Below are positions 1 to 8,476 of a DNA stretch of 55,624 nt, in pieces; the first letter of the stretch is position 1, and the number at the start of each line of letters is the position of its first letter. The notes beneath the pieces were generated by a model that searched no databases, was not told the origin of the DNA, and worked only from the letters and a program-made list of their open reading frames with translations. The DNA is taken from the NCBI GenBank assembly GCA_005879535.1, contig VBKI01000087.1:2173-57796 (forward strand), given 5' to 3'. The DNA comes from Deltaproteobacteria bacterium (GTDB taxonomy: Bacteria > Myxococcota > Myxococcia > Myxococcales > 40CM-4-68-19). Both the position numbers and the translations under genes were made by a program.

Positions 1-1
1 C

Positions 2-496
2 GTCTTCGCTCACGAGGCGCTGGCGCGGCTGCGCCGTCCCGCGCGTGCCCTCGCCGTGGCGGCTGCGGCGGCCACTCCCCTCGCCCTCGCTTTGATGTGC
101 TGGAACCGGACGGGCGCGATCGCGGAATGGGCGCGTCCCATTGCGCCCATCGGGTCGCTGCCCCCCGGCATCGTCGAGGCGGCGCGGTGGGTAAAGGCGA
201 ACGCGCGCAGCGACGACGCGATTCTGCTCGACGGCAGCACCTACTACCTCGACATCCCGCTCGCCTTCGTCTCCGGCATTCCCGAAGAGCAATGGATCCG
301 TTCCGCCTGGAAGGGCGACTTCGAGCAGCGTCTCGCGCGGAAGACGCCGACGCTTGCCGTCCTGGTCATGCGCGGATCCCTCGGCGACTTCACCCGCGAG
401 CGCTTCGATTTCCGTGGGCTCCTCTTCTGCGCCGCGCAGCGTTTCACCTATGCGACGGTCTACCGAAGCTGCGCACCCGGCCACACTACGCGCTGA
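2..496 (+). CDS. C-terminal part of a membrane-associated hypothetical protein, truncated by the window edge
   Basis: The reading frame is open from base 2 to the TGA at 494-496, so the start lies outside the window. The visible part begins with a basic stretch (around HEALARLRRPARA), then an Ala-rich hydrophobic segment that can be the last membrane helix, then a soluble domain of about 120 residues. The motif VRWVKANARSDDAIL-like pattern (here ARWVKANARSDDAILL) resembles the extracytoplasmic tail of bacterial GT-C/Dolichyl-mannosyl-type membrane proteins, where a residue stretch such as 'W+..n...da.il' follows the last helix. That assignment is an inference from a weak pattern only. The next gene starts 68 bases downstream on the same strand. 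Confidence 0.6.
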   Translation, partial: VFAHEALARLRRPARALAVAAAAATPLALALMCWNRTGAIAEWARPIAPIGSLPPGIVEAARWVKANARSDDAILLDGSTYYLDIPLAFVSGIPEEQWIRSAWKGDFEQRLARKTPTLAVLVMRGSLGDFTRERFDFRGLLFCAAQRFTYATVYRSCAPGHTTR

Positions 497-564
497 GGCC
501 AAATAGTTGCCGGTGGCGAGCTTCCGCTGCTCTGCTGAAATCGCTCGCGGAGAAGGGGGACCGC

Positions 565-2547
565 ATGCATCGCGATCTGTTTGCGCGGCTCGGCGCGGCT
601 GCGCTCTTGCTGCTTGGCGTGGCCGCACGGGGACAGTCCGAGCTGGACCTCTTCGAAGCCGACGCCCGCTTGAAACAGGAGACCAGCGTCGCGTCGGTGC
701 GGCCGGCCACCGTTCGCGACAGCCCCGGCGTGCTCACCCTGCTGTCCCGCGACGAGATCCTCGCCTCCGGCGCGCGCGACCTGCTCGACGTGCTCCAGCT
801 CGTGCCCGGCTTCTCTCCGGGTGTAGACGTCGAAGGCGTCACCGACGTCGGCTTCCGCGGCGTCTGGGGACACGAAGGGAAGATCCTGCTGCTTCTCGAC
901 GGGCAGGAGATGAACGAGACCCTCTACTCCACTCTCCAGCTCGGTCACGAGCTCCCCGCGGATCAGATCCAGAGCATCGAGATCGTTCGTGGTCCGGGCT
1001 CTGCGCGGTATGGCGGCAACGCCGAGCTGGCAGTCATCAACGTGAAGACCCGCAATGCGCAGGACCTCAACGGAGTCTCTGCCAGTGTCGTCTACGGGCA
1101 GACCGCGCACGGGTACGGTCACCGCGGCATCTCCCTCACCGCGGGAAAGTCGTTCGACTCCGGGGTGTCGGCGAGCGTCTCCGGGTACTTCGGACAGGGA
1201 AACCGCAGCGACCGCAGCTACGACGACCTGTACGGCAACCAGGCCGCGACGACCGGCGGCAACTCGCGCGTGGTGCCGGCCTACCTGAATGTCGCCGGGG
1301 AATACAAAGGGCTGCGCGCGCGCCTCATCTACCACCATCTGGGGGTCAACAACGTCGACGGCTTCGGCGACGCTTCCGCGCCGCAGAGCCTCGAATTCAT
1401 TTCCCTCCTCGGAGAGCTGGCTTACGACTGGAAGCTCTCGGATTCGCTGCGCGTCACCCCCGAGGTCCACTACAAGCGCCAGCTTCCCTGGCGCGACTCG
1501 GACAAGTCCTCGTGGCTCTACTACGACAAGACGGCGGAACGGATCACCGGGCGGATCACCGCGGCATGGGACGCAACCCAGGACCTCAACCTGGCGACCG
1601 GAGTCGACGCATACGTCGATCGCGCCTGGCTCAACGACATGGATCTGGTGGGTGCCCAGACGCTCTTCGGAACGAGCGACCACGTTGCGTACGAGAACGT
1701 CGCCGCGTTTTCCGAAGCGACCTGGCGCACGCCGATCGGCAACATCCTCGCCGGCGCGCGATTCGAGCACCACAGCCTGGTCGGGAACTCCTTCGTTCCC
1801 CGCCTCGCTCTCACCAAGCTCCTCGACCCCGTCCATTTCAAGCTGCTCTACAGCCAGGCCTTTCGCGCGCCCGGCATCGAGAACATCTCGCTCGCGAGCG
1901 GGACGCTGACGCCCGAGAGGACCACGGTGCTCGAGGCAGAGGTCGGCATGCGCTTCGCCGATGGCATCTTCGCGACCGTCAACGCCTACGATCTCACCAT
2001 TCGCGATCCCATCGTCTACACGGTAGACCCTTCGACCGGCGACGAGGCGTACCTGAACGCCGGACGGACAGGCTCTCGCGGCGTCGAGGCCGAGGTGCGC
2101 GTCGACGGGCGGCATGGATTCGCCGCCGCCAGCTACGCGATGTACACGACGGCGGGCAAGAACCAGGTCGACCTGTTGCGCGGTCCCAGCCCGTCGCGCG
2201 TGCTCGGTCTGCCCACCCACAAGGTATCGGCTCGGGCTACCCTGCAGCTGAACCCGCGTTTGAGCCTCAATGGCGCCGTGGCGTGGTTCAGCCGGCGCGA
2301 CGCGGCGCTCACGGTGGATACCGACGGGAACCCGGTGATCGGCGCGCTTGCGGCCGCCGCCTTGGTCGACGTGTTGGTGCGCGTACACGATCTCGGCGTG
2401 AAGGGACTCGATCTCTCGGCGGGAGTGCGGAACCTGCTCGATACGGACTTCCGTTACCCCCAGCCGTACAACGCCGGACATGCGCCCCTGCCGGGCCCCT
2501 CCCGGGAGTTCGTCGTGCGGCTGGCGTACGACGCCGCCGTCCCCTGA
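565..2547 (+). CDS. TonB-dependent outer-membrane receptor
   Basis: This 660-aa protein starts with a signal peptide (MHRDLFARLG, a Leu/Ala core, cleavage near ARGQ). A plug domain follows at about residues 40-160. It shows the typical LLDVLQLVPGF, FRGVWGHEGKILLLLDG and IEIVRGPGSARYGGNA stretches. The rest reads as a beta-barrel of alternating polar and aromatic strands. The barrel contains the conserved YSQAFRAPGIENIS and NLLDTDF motifs of the CirA/BtuB class, and the last strand ends in LAYDAAVP. The ATG at 565 was chosen because a GAAGGGGGA ribosome site lies just upstream and the signal peptide follows directly. Its stop overlaps the start of the next gene (TGATG). Family members import siderophores, cobalamin or other ligands with energy from TonB. 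The ligand cannot be told here, though the linked substrate-binding domain suggests sensing or uptake of the same compound. Confidence 0.93.
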   Translation: MHRDLFARLGAAALLLLGVAARGQSELDLFEADARLKQETSVASVRPATVRDSPGVLTLLSRDEILASGARDLLDVLQLVPGFSPGVDVEGVTDVGFRGVWGHEGKILLLLDGQEMNETLYSTLQLGHELPADQIQSIEIVRGPGSARYGGNAELAVINVKTRNAQDLNGVSASVVYGQTAHGYGHRGISLTAGKSFDSGVSASVSGYFGQGNRSDRSYDDLYGNQAATTGGNSRVVPAYLNVAGEYKGLRARLIYHHLGVNNVDGFGDASAPQSLEFISLLGELAYDWKLSDSLRVTPEVHYKRQLPWRDSDKSSWLYYDKTAERITGRITAAWDATQDLNLATGVDAYVDRAWLNDMDLVGAQTLFGTSDHVAYENVAAFSEATWRTPIGNILAGARFEHHSLVGNSFVPRLALTKLLDPVHFKLLYSQAFRAPGIENISLASGTLTPERTTVLEAEVGMRFADGIFATVNAYDLTIRDPIVYTVDPSTGDEAYLNAGRTGSRGVEAEVRVDGRHGFAAASYAMYTTAGKNQVDLLRGPSPSRVLGLPTHKVSARATLQLNPRLSLNGAVAWFSRRDAALTVDTDGNPVIGALAAAALVDVLVRVHDLGVKGLDLSAGVRNLLDTDFRYPQPYNAGHAPLPGPSREFVVRLAYDAAVP

Positions 2548-4943
2548 TGAGGCAGTGGTGGACATCGCTGGTCGCGCGAGCGATTGCCCTGCTCGTCGTC
2601 GGACTGGCGGTGACCTCCGTGCTCGTCGGCAGCCTGTTCGCGCGCCTGCAGGCGAACCGGTTCCGCTCGGAGGTGGAGCGTCGGGGAACATCGATGCTGC
2701 AGATCCTCGATCGGCACCAGGATCTCCGCCTGGCGCTGTCGCTCCATGACGCGGAGGCGGCGCGCGGCGTCCTCGGGCAGGTGCTGGCGTCGAACAGCGA
2801 CATCGCCTACCTCGGCGCCGTCGACGGCGACGGCAGGCTCGCAGCCTTCATCTCCCGGGGCGCGACGGAACGGGAGCTGTCCAACCACGATCTGCAGCAG
2901 GAGTCCTCGCGGTCCGACGATGGGACCAGCCGCTTCACGCGGCGCGTGAGCTCTGGCCAGGACAACGGCATGGGCTTGCCGGGAGAAAAGGCGGCGGCGC
3001 TGGGCACGCTGCTGATGGGCATCCGCACCGACCAGGTCTCAGCGGCAGTGGCGCGGCAGACGTTCGCGATGGTCGCCTCGAGCGGCGTCGTCCTGGTGGC
3101 GACGTTCGCTGCCTTCTTCGTGATTCTCTCGCGGAGGCTGCGGCGAATGGTCCGCTTCGCCGAGGAGCTCGCTGCGGGAGATCTCGCTGCCGTCCTCCGC
3201 GATGATGGCGAGGACGAAGTGGGCCGGCTGGCCCGCGCCCTCCTGGAGCTTCGCAACAATACGCGCGCCGTCGTCGCCGAGATGCGCGATGCCGCGGTCG
3301 CCCTGGAGACGACCTCCGAGGAGGTGTTCGACGGAGCGACGCGCCAGCTCGAGCACTCCCGTGCGCAGGCGGCCAGCGCAGCGGACACGGAGCGGACGGT
3401 CGACGCCTTGCGCGAGCGGTTTGCCAGGGCGCAGAGCAACGCGCAGGCAGTGCTCGATGTCGCCGCTTCCAGCGCGACCAGCTCTCGCGAGGGCGAGGAA
3501 TCGATCGCGCAGGCGGTTCGCGCGGTCAGCGACCTGGGCGAACAGATCGACGCCAACACGCGGACGCTGCAGGACCTGGTGGAACGGACCCGGCACGTCG
3601 GGCGGATCATCGATGCCGTCCGCGATCTCTCCGCCGAGTCGAAGATGCTGGCGCTCAACGCGGCCATCGTGTCGAGCAAGTCGGGCACCGCCGGGACAGG
3701 CTTCACCGTCATCGCGCACGAGGTGCGGGCGCTCGCCGATCGCTCCCAGCACTCCACCGCCCAGGTGCAGGAAATCCTCGCGGAGATCGTCCGGGGCATC
3801 GAGCGGGCCACCTCCGTCGTCGAGGAGGGCCGCCGCAGGGCAGAATCCGGTCGCGCAGTCGCGGGGCACGCGGGCGAGGCCATTCGCCGGCTCGCGGACG
3901 CCATCACGCGCTCATCGCGTGCCGCCACGGAGATCGCGAGCGGAACGCGCGAACAGGCGGACGGCGTGAACAGGATCAGCGGCGCGGTGCAGCGGATCGC
4001 CCGCAGCGCCGAGGAAGGGGCGGCCGGGATTGGCCGCCTGGAGGGCGCCTCCCGCTCGATCCGCGAGCACAGCGCGCGGATGCGGGCGCTGGTGCAGCGG
4101 TACCGCATCGCGGTGCTGGGTGCCGTCGCGCTGGCGTTCCTGCCGGCAACGGCGCGCGCCGACCTGATTCTGCTCACGCAGCGGGACGTACCGCAGTACG
4201 CGCAGGTGGCGAGCGCGTTCCAGCGGGCGCACCCCAACGTGCGCACCATGGAAGTCGAGTCCGGAGCGCCCGCGGCACGCGATGGCGACGTCGTGGTGGC
4301 GATCGGATCGAAGGCGTTCGATCTCGCGCGCACCGCTCCGGGAACGTTCACCGTGGTTCTCGCCGCCGTTCTCAATCCGGAGGTCTCCGGGCATCATGCG
4401 ATCGGCGGCGTGCCGATGGAGGCGCGGCCGGCGGATGCGCTCGCCGCGTTGAAGGCGCTCGCCCCCTCGGCGCGGCGGGTGCTGGTCCTCCATCCACCGG
4501 GAACCCCGCCGGTTCTGGCGGAAGCGCAGGCCGCTGCCGCGCGCCATGGCCTGACGCTGGAAGCGCGAGCGATGGCGGACCTGACGGGCCTCGACAGGAC
4601 GTTTCCGGAGCTGGCGGCGTCTGTCGACGCAGTCTGGCTGCTGGCGGACGCCCGCTTCGCTCGTCCCGACGTAGCGAAGTATCTGATCGGCGCCTGCCTG
4701 GAGCGGAAGATCCCGCTGATCGGGTTTCTCGAGGGAATGGCGAAGGTGGGGGCCGCTCTCGCGGTAGCGGCGGATTTCGACGCCATCGGCCGGGAGGCGG
4801 CGAAGGTGGCCGGGGAGGCGCTGGCGAGGCATGGAGCGGTGCCGCTGCGGTTCGCGCCGGGGAAGCTCTACGTCAACGCACGCACCGTCGAAGAGCTCAA
4901 CCTGACGGGAAAGATTCCAGCGGGTGCCGAAGTCATCCGCTGA
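2547..4943 (+). CDS. Chemoreceptor-like HAMP/MA protein fused in frame to an ABC-type substrate-binding domain
   Basis: This 798-aa frame begins at ATG 2547, overlapping the receptor stop by one base. A first membrane helix lies at about residues 10-32 and is followed by an extracytoplasmic sensor region. A second helix (about 173-195) leads into a HAMP-like segment and a methyl-accepting signalling domain (about 240-515). The hairpin-tip region ALNAAIVSSKSGTAGTGFTV is recognisable but degenerate. Residues 520-537 form another hydrophobic segment ending in ARA. From about 539 to the end the protein resembles the ABC_sub_bind family (PF04392), ending with the VNARTVEELNLTGKIPAG pattern. No stop separates the two halves. 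An internal ATG at 4080 (residue 512) could start a separate secreted substrate-binding protein. If made as one chain, both ends of the signalling domain are membrane-tethered and the binding domain is periplasmic. Confidence 0.85.
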   Translation: MRQWWTSLVARAIALLVVGLAVTSVLVGSLFARLQANRFRSEVERRGTSMLQILDRHQDLRLALSLHDAEAARGVLGQVLASNSDIAYLGAVDGDGRLAAFISRGATERELSNHDLQQESSRSDDGTSRFTRRVSSGQDNGMGLPGEKAAALGTLLMGIRTDQVSAAVARQTFAMVASSGVVLVATFAAFFVILSRRLRRMVRFAEELAAGDLAAVLRDDGEDEVGRLARALLELRNNTRAVVAEMRDAAVALETTSEEVFDGATRQLEHSRAQAASAADTERTVDALRERFARAQSNAQAVLDVAASSATSSREGEESIAQAVRAVSDLGEQIDANTRTLQDLVERTRHVGRIIDAVRDLSAESKMLALNAAIVSSKSGTAGTGFTVIAHEVRALADRSQHSTAQVQEILAEIVRGIERATSVVEEGRRRAESGRAVAGHAGEAIRRLADAITRSSRAATEIASGTREQADGVNRISGAVQRIARSAEEGAAGIGRLEGASRSIREHSARMRALVQRYRIAVLGAVALAFLPATARADLILLTQRDVPQYAQVASAFQRAHPNVRTMEVESGAPAARDGDVVVAIGSKAFDLARTAPGTFTVVLAAVLNPEVSGHHAIGGVPMEARPADALAALKALAPSARRVLVLHPPGTPPVLAEAQAAAARHGLTLEARAMADLTGLDRTFPELAASVDAVWLLADARFARPDVAKYLIGACLERKIPLIGFLEGMAKVGAALAVAADFDAIGREAAKVAGEALARHGAVPLRFAPGKLYVNARTVEELNLTGKIPAGAEVIR

Positions 4944-4949
4944 GGGCGC

Positions 4950-5984
4950 TTATCCTCGCCGCCTTCGGAAGTACTCGACCTGGAACTTCCGCACGTTCGC
5001 CTCGTGGCATTTGAGATCCGGGCAGAACACGTGCGAGTGGTCGTTCCGCGAGACGAAGAAGAGGTCGTCGCAGGCCATCGGGTGCAGCGCCGCTTCCAGC
5101 GACGCCTGTCCGGGATTGGCGATGGGACCCGGAGGAAGGCCCTTGATGACGTACGTATTGTACGGATGCGCCACCGTGAGATCGGTCTTGTGGATGTTGT
5201 GGTCCCACTTGTAGTCGTGCGAGAGCAGCAGCGCGTAGACCACCGTCGGGTCGGTCTGCAGCCGCATCCCCTTCTTCAGGCGGTTGTGGAAGACGCAGGA
5301 GATCCGCGGGCGCTCGTCGGGCCTGCCGGTCTCCTTCTCGATGATGCTGGCGAGCGTTACCGACTGAAGCTCGTCGAGGCGGACGGTGGGCAGGCGCTGC
5401 GTCTCCGCGTGCTGCAACGCCTTGTAGAACCGTGAAACCATCGCCTGCACGATACCGGCGCACCCCGTGGTCCGCGGCAGCGAATAGGTATCCGGGAAGA
5501 GGTAGCCCTCGAGCGAAGGGCCGGGCACGCCATACCTCTTCGGCGAAGCGGGATCGCGCGCGATCTTCAGGAAGTCGGCGGCCGCGCAGAGGCCCGTCCC
5601 GCCCACGATGGTGGCGATCTCGTCGGCCCTGAGCCCTTCCGCGGCGGTGAAGCGATACATCTTCACCTCGCCGCGAATGAGCTTGCCGATGACCTCGTCC
5701 GGGAGCAGCGCGCCGTCGAACTGGTACTCGCCAGCCTTGGCGTGCGCGTCGCGCCGGAACCAGCGCAGATGGGTGAAAAAGCGGTTCCCGTCGGAGACCA
5801 CCTTCGCCTCCGCGAGCAGCTTCGCCAGCGCTCTCGGCCCTGTCCCCCCTGGGATGTTGACCGTGCGCGAACCTTCGCCGAATCGGGTCGCCACGAAGCG
5901 GCGCTCCTCGAGCAGCCGCCAGCCGGCGAAGCCCGCCGCCGCCAGGAACGCGAGCGCAAACAGCCAGAGGATGGCCCGCTTCAT
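4950..5984 (-). CDS. mltG: Endolytic murein transglycosylase MltG
   Basis: The 344-aa product has one N-terminal membrane helix (about residues 4-22) and then the YceG-like domain. Diagnostic motifs are LEGYLFPDTYSL and ASIIEKETG; the glutamate of the latter is the catalytic residue in the family. They are followed by the FHNRLKKGMRLQTDPTVVYAL and YNTYVIKGLPPGPIANPG blocks. MltG cleaves nascent glycan strands at the inner membrane and so limits peptidoglycan chain length. The length matches the E. coli enzyme (340 aa). The stop lies only 6 bases from the convergent stop of the upstream plus-strand gene. The start at 5984 gives a proper membrane anchor. A TATACT hexamer sits 10 bases before it, so transcription may begin almost at the start codon. 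Confidence 0.95.
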   Translation of the reverse strand: MKRAILWLFALAFLAAAGFAGWRLLEERRFVATRFGEGSRTVNIPGGTGPRALAKLLAEAKVVSDGNRFFTHLRWFRRDAHAKAGEYQFDGALLPDEVIGKLIRGEVKMYRFTAAEGLRADEIATIVGGTGLCAAADFLKIARDPASPKRYGVPGPSLEGYLFPDTYSLPRTTGCAGIVQAMVSRFYKALQHAETQRLPTVRLDELQSVTLASIIEKETGRPDERPRISCVFHNRLKKGMRLQTDPTVVYALLLSHDYKWDHNIHKTDLTVAHPYNTYVIKGLPPGPIANPGQASLEAALHPMACDDLFFVSRNDHSHVFCPDLKCHEANVRKFQVEYFRRRRG

Positions 5985-5993
5985 CGGCACGAC

Positions 5994-5999
5994 AGTATA
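5994..5999 (-). promoter_or_regulatory. Possible -10 element (TATACT) for mltG
   Basis: TATACT on the minus strand matches the sigma-70 -10 consensus in five of six positions. No convincing -35 is seen upstream. A start about 7 bases downstream would leave only a few bases before the MltG ATG at 5984, so a leaderless message is possible. Confidence 0.35.
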
Positions 6000-6093
6000 G
6001 GGTGCCGCAGGGGGCCGCGGAATTTCCCGCTGCGGCTCGAGTCCGATCCCGGTAAGGGTTGGTGCGCCGCGGTGCGCAGGCGAGCCGCGGATG

Positions 6094-8037
6094 TCATCCG
6101 AACTGTGATTCCGCGGTGACAAGCTCCTCGCTGCGGTGTTCCCAGCGGGCGTAGAGCTCGTCGAGCTTGCGGGAGGCGTCGCGATAGGCGGTGACCAGGG
6201 GCGTGCTCCGCGCCGGGTCGGCGAAGAGCGCCGGGTCCGCGAGCTGCGCTTCCACCTGCTTCTTCTCCTGCTCCAGCTGGGCGATCCGCTGCTCGAGCTC
6301 GGCGATGGCGCGCTTGATCGGGCCCAGCACCTTCTCGCGCTGCTCCCGTTGCCAGGCACGCTCCCGCCGCGCCTGCACTCCCTGCCCACCGCCGGAAGCG
6401 CGTGAGGACGGCGGCACAGCCTCGGCCATGGCAGCGGCGCGCCGGCGCGACCAGTCGTCGAGGTCGCCGGGCTGGGCATCGATCCGTCCGTCGCGGACCT
6501 CCCAGACCTGCGTGGCGAGCCCGTTCACGAAGCTGCGGTTGTGGGAGACGAACAGGAGCGTCCCCTCGTATCGTGTGAGAGCGTCGATCAGCGCCTCGGA
6601 GGAGTCGAGATCGAGATGGTTGGTGGGCTCGTCCATCAACAGGAAGTTCGAGGGAACGACCAGGAGCCGCGCCAGCGCGACGCGCGCACGTTCTCCGCCG
6701 GACAGCACCCCGATGCGTTTGTCGACGTCGTCGCCGGAGAAGAGGAAGGCGCCGAGCACGCCGCGCACCCAGCTCTGCGGCTCGGAAGGCACAAGCCCGT
6801 GGACCTCCTGAAGCACCGTGCGCGTGGGGTCGAGCCGCTCGGCGTGGTGCTGGGCGAAGTATCCCGGGACCACGTTGTGTCCGAGAACGAGCGTCCCGGC
6901 GTCCGGAGCAATCTCCCGCGCGAGCAGCTTGAGGAGCGTGGTCTTTCCCGCGCCGTTGAGGCCGATGACCGCGATGCGATCGCCCCGCAGCACCTGTGCG
7001 GACAGATCGCGATAGACCGATTTCTCGCCGTACGACTTGGACAGGTTCTCGAGCCGGGCGACCTCGCGCCCGCTGCGCGGCGCCTCGGGAAAGCGGAAGC
7101 GGACGGTGGCGCGCTCCTCGCGGATCTGCACGATCTCTTCCTTCTCCAGCAACTTGATGCGGCTCTGCACCTGACGCGCCTTCGTCGCCTTGGCGCGGAA
7201 GCGCTCGATGAAGGCCTGCATCTGCGCCCGCCTGCGCGTTTGCTTCTCCGCCTGCGCCGCGAGGCGCTCCTCCTCCGCCGCGCGCAGCTCGAGGTAGCGT
7301 TCGTAGTTGCCGGCATAACCGCGCAGGCCCTCGGCCTCGAAGGAGACGACGCGGTCGATCTGGCGGTCGAGGAATTCGCGGTCGTGCGAAACGAGGAGCA
7401 GCGCCTTGCGCGACCGGCGCAGGAAGGCGTCGAACCACTCCAGGGTGGGAACGTCGAGGTGGTTGGTGGGCTCGTCGAGAAGGAGCAATTCCGGATCCTG
7501 CAGGAGGAGCCCCGCAAGCGCGGCCCTCATCTTCCAGCCGCCGGAGAGCGCGGACGCGGGGCTGTTGAGCGCGGACTCCGCAAAGCCGAGACCACAGAGG
7601 ATCTCCTCGGCGTGGTGGCGCCCGTAGAGCTCCTCGTGGTGGGCCAGCTCCTCGTGCAACTCGGCGAGCTCGCCACCGAGCTCGATCTGATCTTCCTCGG
7701 TCGCCGCCTGCGCGAGCGCGGCCTCGGTGGCAGACAGCCGCGACTGCAGCCATGCGCGTCCGGGAACGCTGGCGAGCACTCCCTCGACGATGGAACCCGG
7801 CGGCAATTCCGACAGCTCCTGCGGCAGGTATCCCGCGCGCGCCTTGCGGACGAGCTGCACGGCGCCGGAATCCGGTTCCACGCTTCCGGCGACGATCTTC
7901 ATCAGCGTGCTCTTGCCGCTGCCGTTGGGGCCGATGAGGCCGACGCGATCGCGGTGGCCGAGCGTAAAGCTGGCGCCGTCCAGCAGCACCTTGGCGCCAT
8001 ACCGCAGCGAGAGCCCGCGGGCGTGCAGCAGGGACAT
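6094..8037 (-). CDS. ABC-F family ATPase (translation factor type)
   Basis: The 647-aa protein has two ABC nucleotide-binding domains in tandem and no membrane segment, which defines the ABC-F family. The first domain has Walker A GPNGSGKST near residue 36, signature ALSGGW and Walker B LLLLDEPTNHLD. The second has GLNGAGKTT, signature LSGGERARV and LLMDEPTNHLD. Between them lies the charged helical linker rich in Arg, Lys and Glu (about 240-310) that reaches the ribosomal P/E-site tRNA in known members. A C-terminal coiled coil (about 540-640) resembles that of Uup/YheS proteins. Members resolve stalled or abnormal ribosomes or protect them from antibiotics; nothing here shows which. It ends 110 bases before mltG and starts 32 bases after the YjbQ gene, so it may share that operon. 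Confidence 0.94.
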   Translation of the reverse strand: MSLLHARGLSLRYGAKVLLDGASFTLGHRDRVGLIGPNGSGKSTLMKIVAGSVEPDSGAVQLVRKARAGYLPQELSELPPGSIVEGVLASVPGRAWLQSRLSATEAALAQAATEEDQIELGGELAELHEELAHHEELYGRHHAEEILCGLGFAESALNSPASALSGGWKMRAALAGLLLQDPELLLLDEPTNHLDVPTLEWFDAFLRRSRKALLLVSHDREFLDRQIDRVVSFEAEGLRGYAGNYERYLELRAAEEERLAAQAEKQTRRRAQMQAFIERFRAKATKARQVQSRIKLLEKEEIVQIREERATVRFRFPEAPRSGREVARLENLSKSYGEKSVYRDLSAQVLRGDRIAVIGLNGAGKTTLLKLLAREIAPDAGTLVLGHNVVPGYFAQHHAERLDPTRTVLQEVHGLVPSEPQSWVRGVLGAFLFSGDDVDKRIGVLSGGERARVALARLLVVPSNFLLMDEPTNHLDLDSSEALIDALTRYEGTLLFVSHNRSFVNGLATQVWEVRDGRIDAQPGDLDDWSRRRAAAMAEAVPPSSRASGGGQGVQARRERAWQREQREKVLGPIKRAIAELEQRIAQLEQEKKQVEAQLADPALFADPARSTPLVTAYRDASRKLDELYARWEHRSEELVTAESQFG

Positions 8038-8068
8038 GCTCAGGTCCGCCCGCCGCGCACCCGCGCGT

Positions 8069-8476
8069 TCACCCCATCACCGTCACGACCAGCTTCCGGT
8101 TCCGCGGCCCGTCGAATTCGCAGAAATAGATGGCCTGCCACGTCCCGAGCGCGAGCTTGCCGCCCTGGACCGGAATGGTTTCCGAGAAGCCGAGCACCGC
8201 CGCCTTGGCGTGCGCGTGCGCGTTCCCTTCCTCGTGCTTGTAGTACTTCTCGTTGCGCGGCACCGCGCGCTCGAGCGCGTTGAGGATGTCCGTCTGCACG
8301 TCGGGATCGGTGTTCTCGTTCAGGGTGATGGCTCCGGTGGTATGGCCGCAATAGATGGAGCACAGCCCGGACTGGACGTTGCTCGCCGCCACCACCGCGC
8401 GGACGCGCTTGGTGACGTCGATCATCTCCTGCTTCTTCGTGGTGGGCAGCTCGATGGTCGCGGTGTGGAACATCAT
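8069..8476 (-). CDS. YjbQ/UPF0047 family protein
   Basis: The 135-aa product matches the UPF0047/YjbQ family over its whole length. The conserved CGHTTGAITLNEN block, the YKHEEGNAHAHAKAAVLG block and the closing GTWQAIYFCEFDGPRNRKL signature are all present. Family members are small trimeric beta-barrel proteins, and E. coli YjbQ has weak thiamine-phosphate synthase activity. The physiological role is uncertain. The start codon overlaps the stop of the preceding ATPase gene (ATGA), which shows translational coupling. Two ATG codons occur in a row (8476 and 8473); the first fits the overlap best. Confidence 0.9.
   Translation of the reverse strand: MMFHTATIELPTTKKQEMIDVTKRVRAVVAASNVQSGLCSIYCGHTTGAITLNENTDPDVQTDILNALERAVPRNEKYYKHEEGNAHAHAKAAVLGFSETIPVQGGKLALGTWQAIYFCEFDGPRNRKLVVTVMG

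Noticed and set aside
460-2691. Long open frame on the strand opposite the TonB receptor (743 codons)
   Set aside because: It is a shadow of GC-rich codon use; the plus-strand frame has a signal peptide, plug and barrel motifs.
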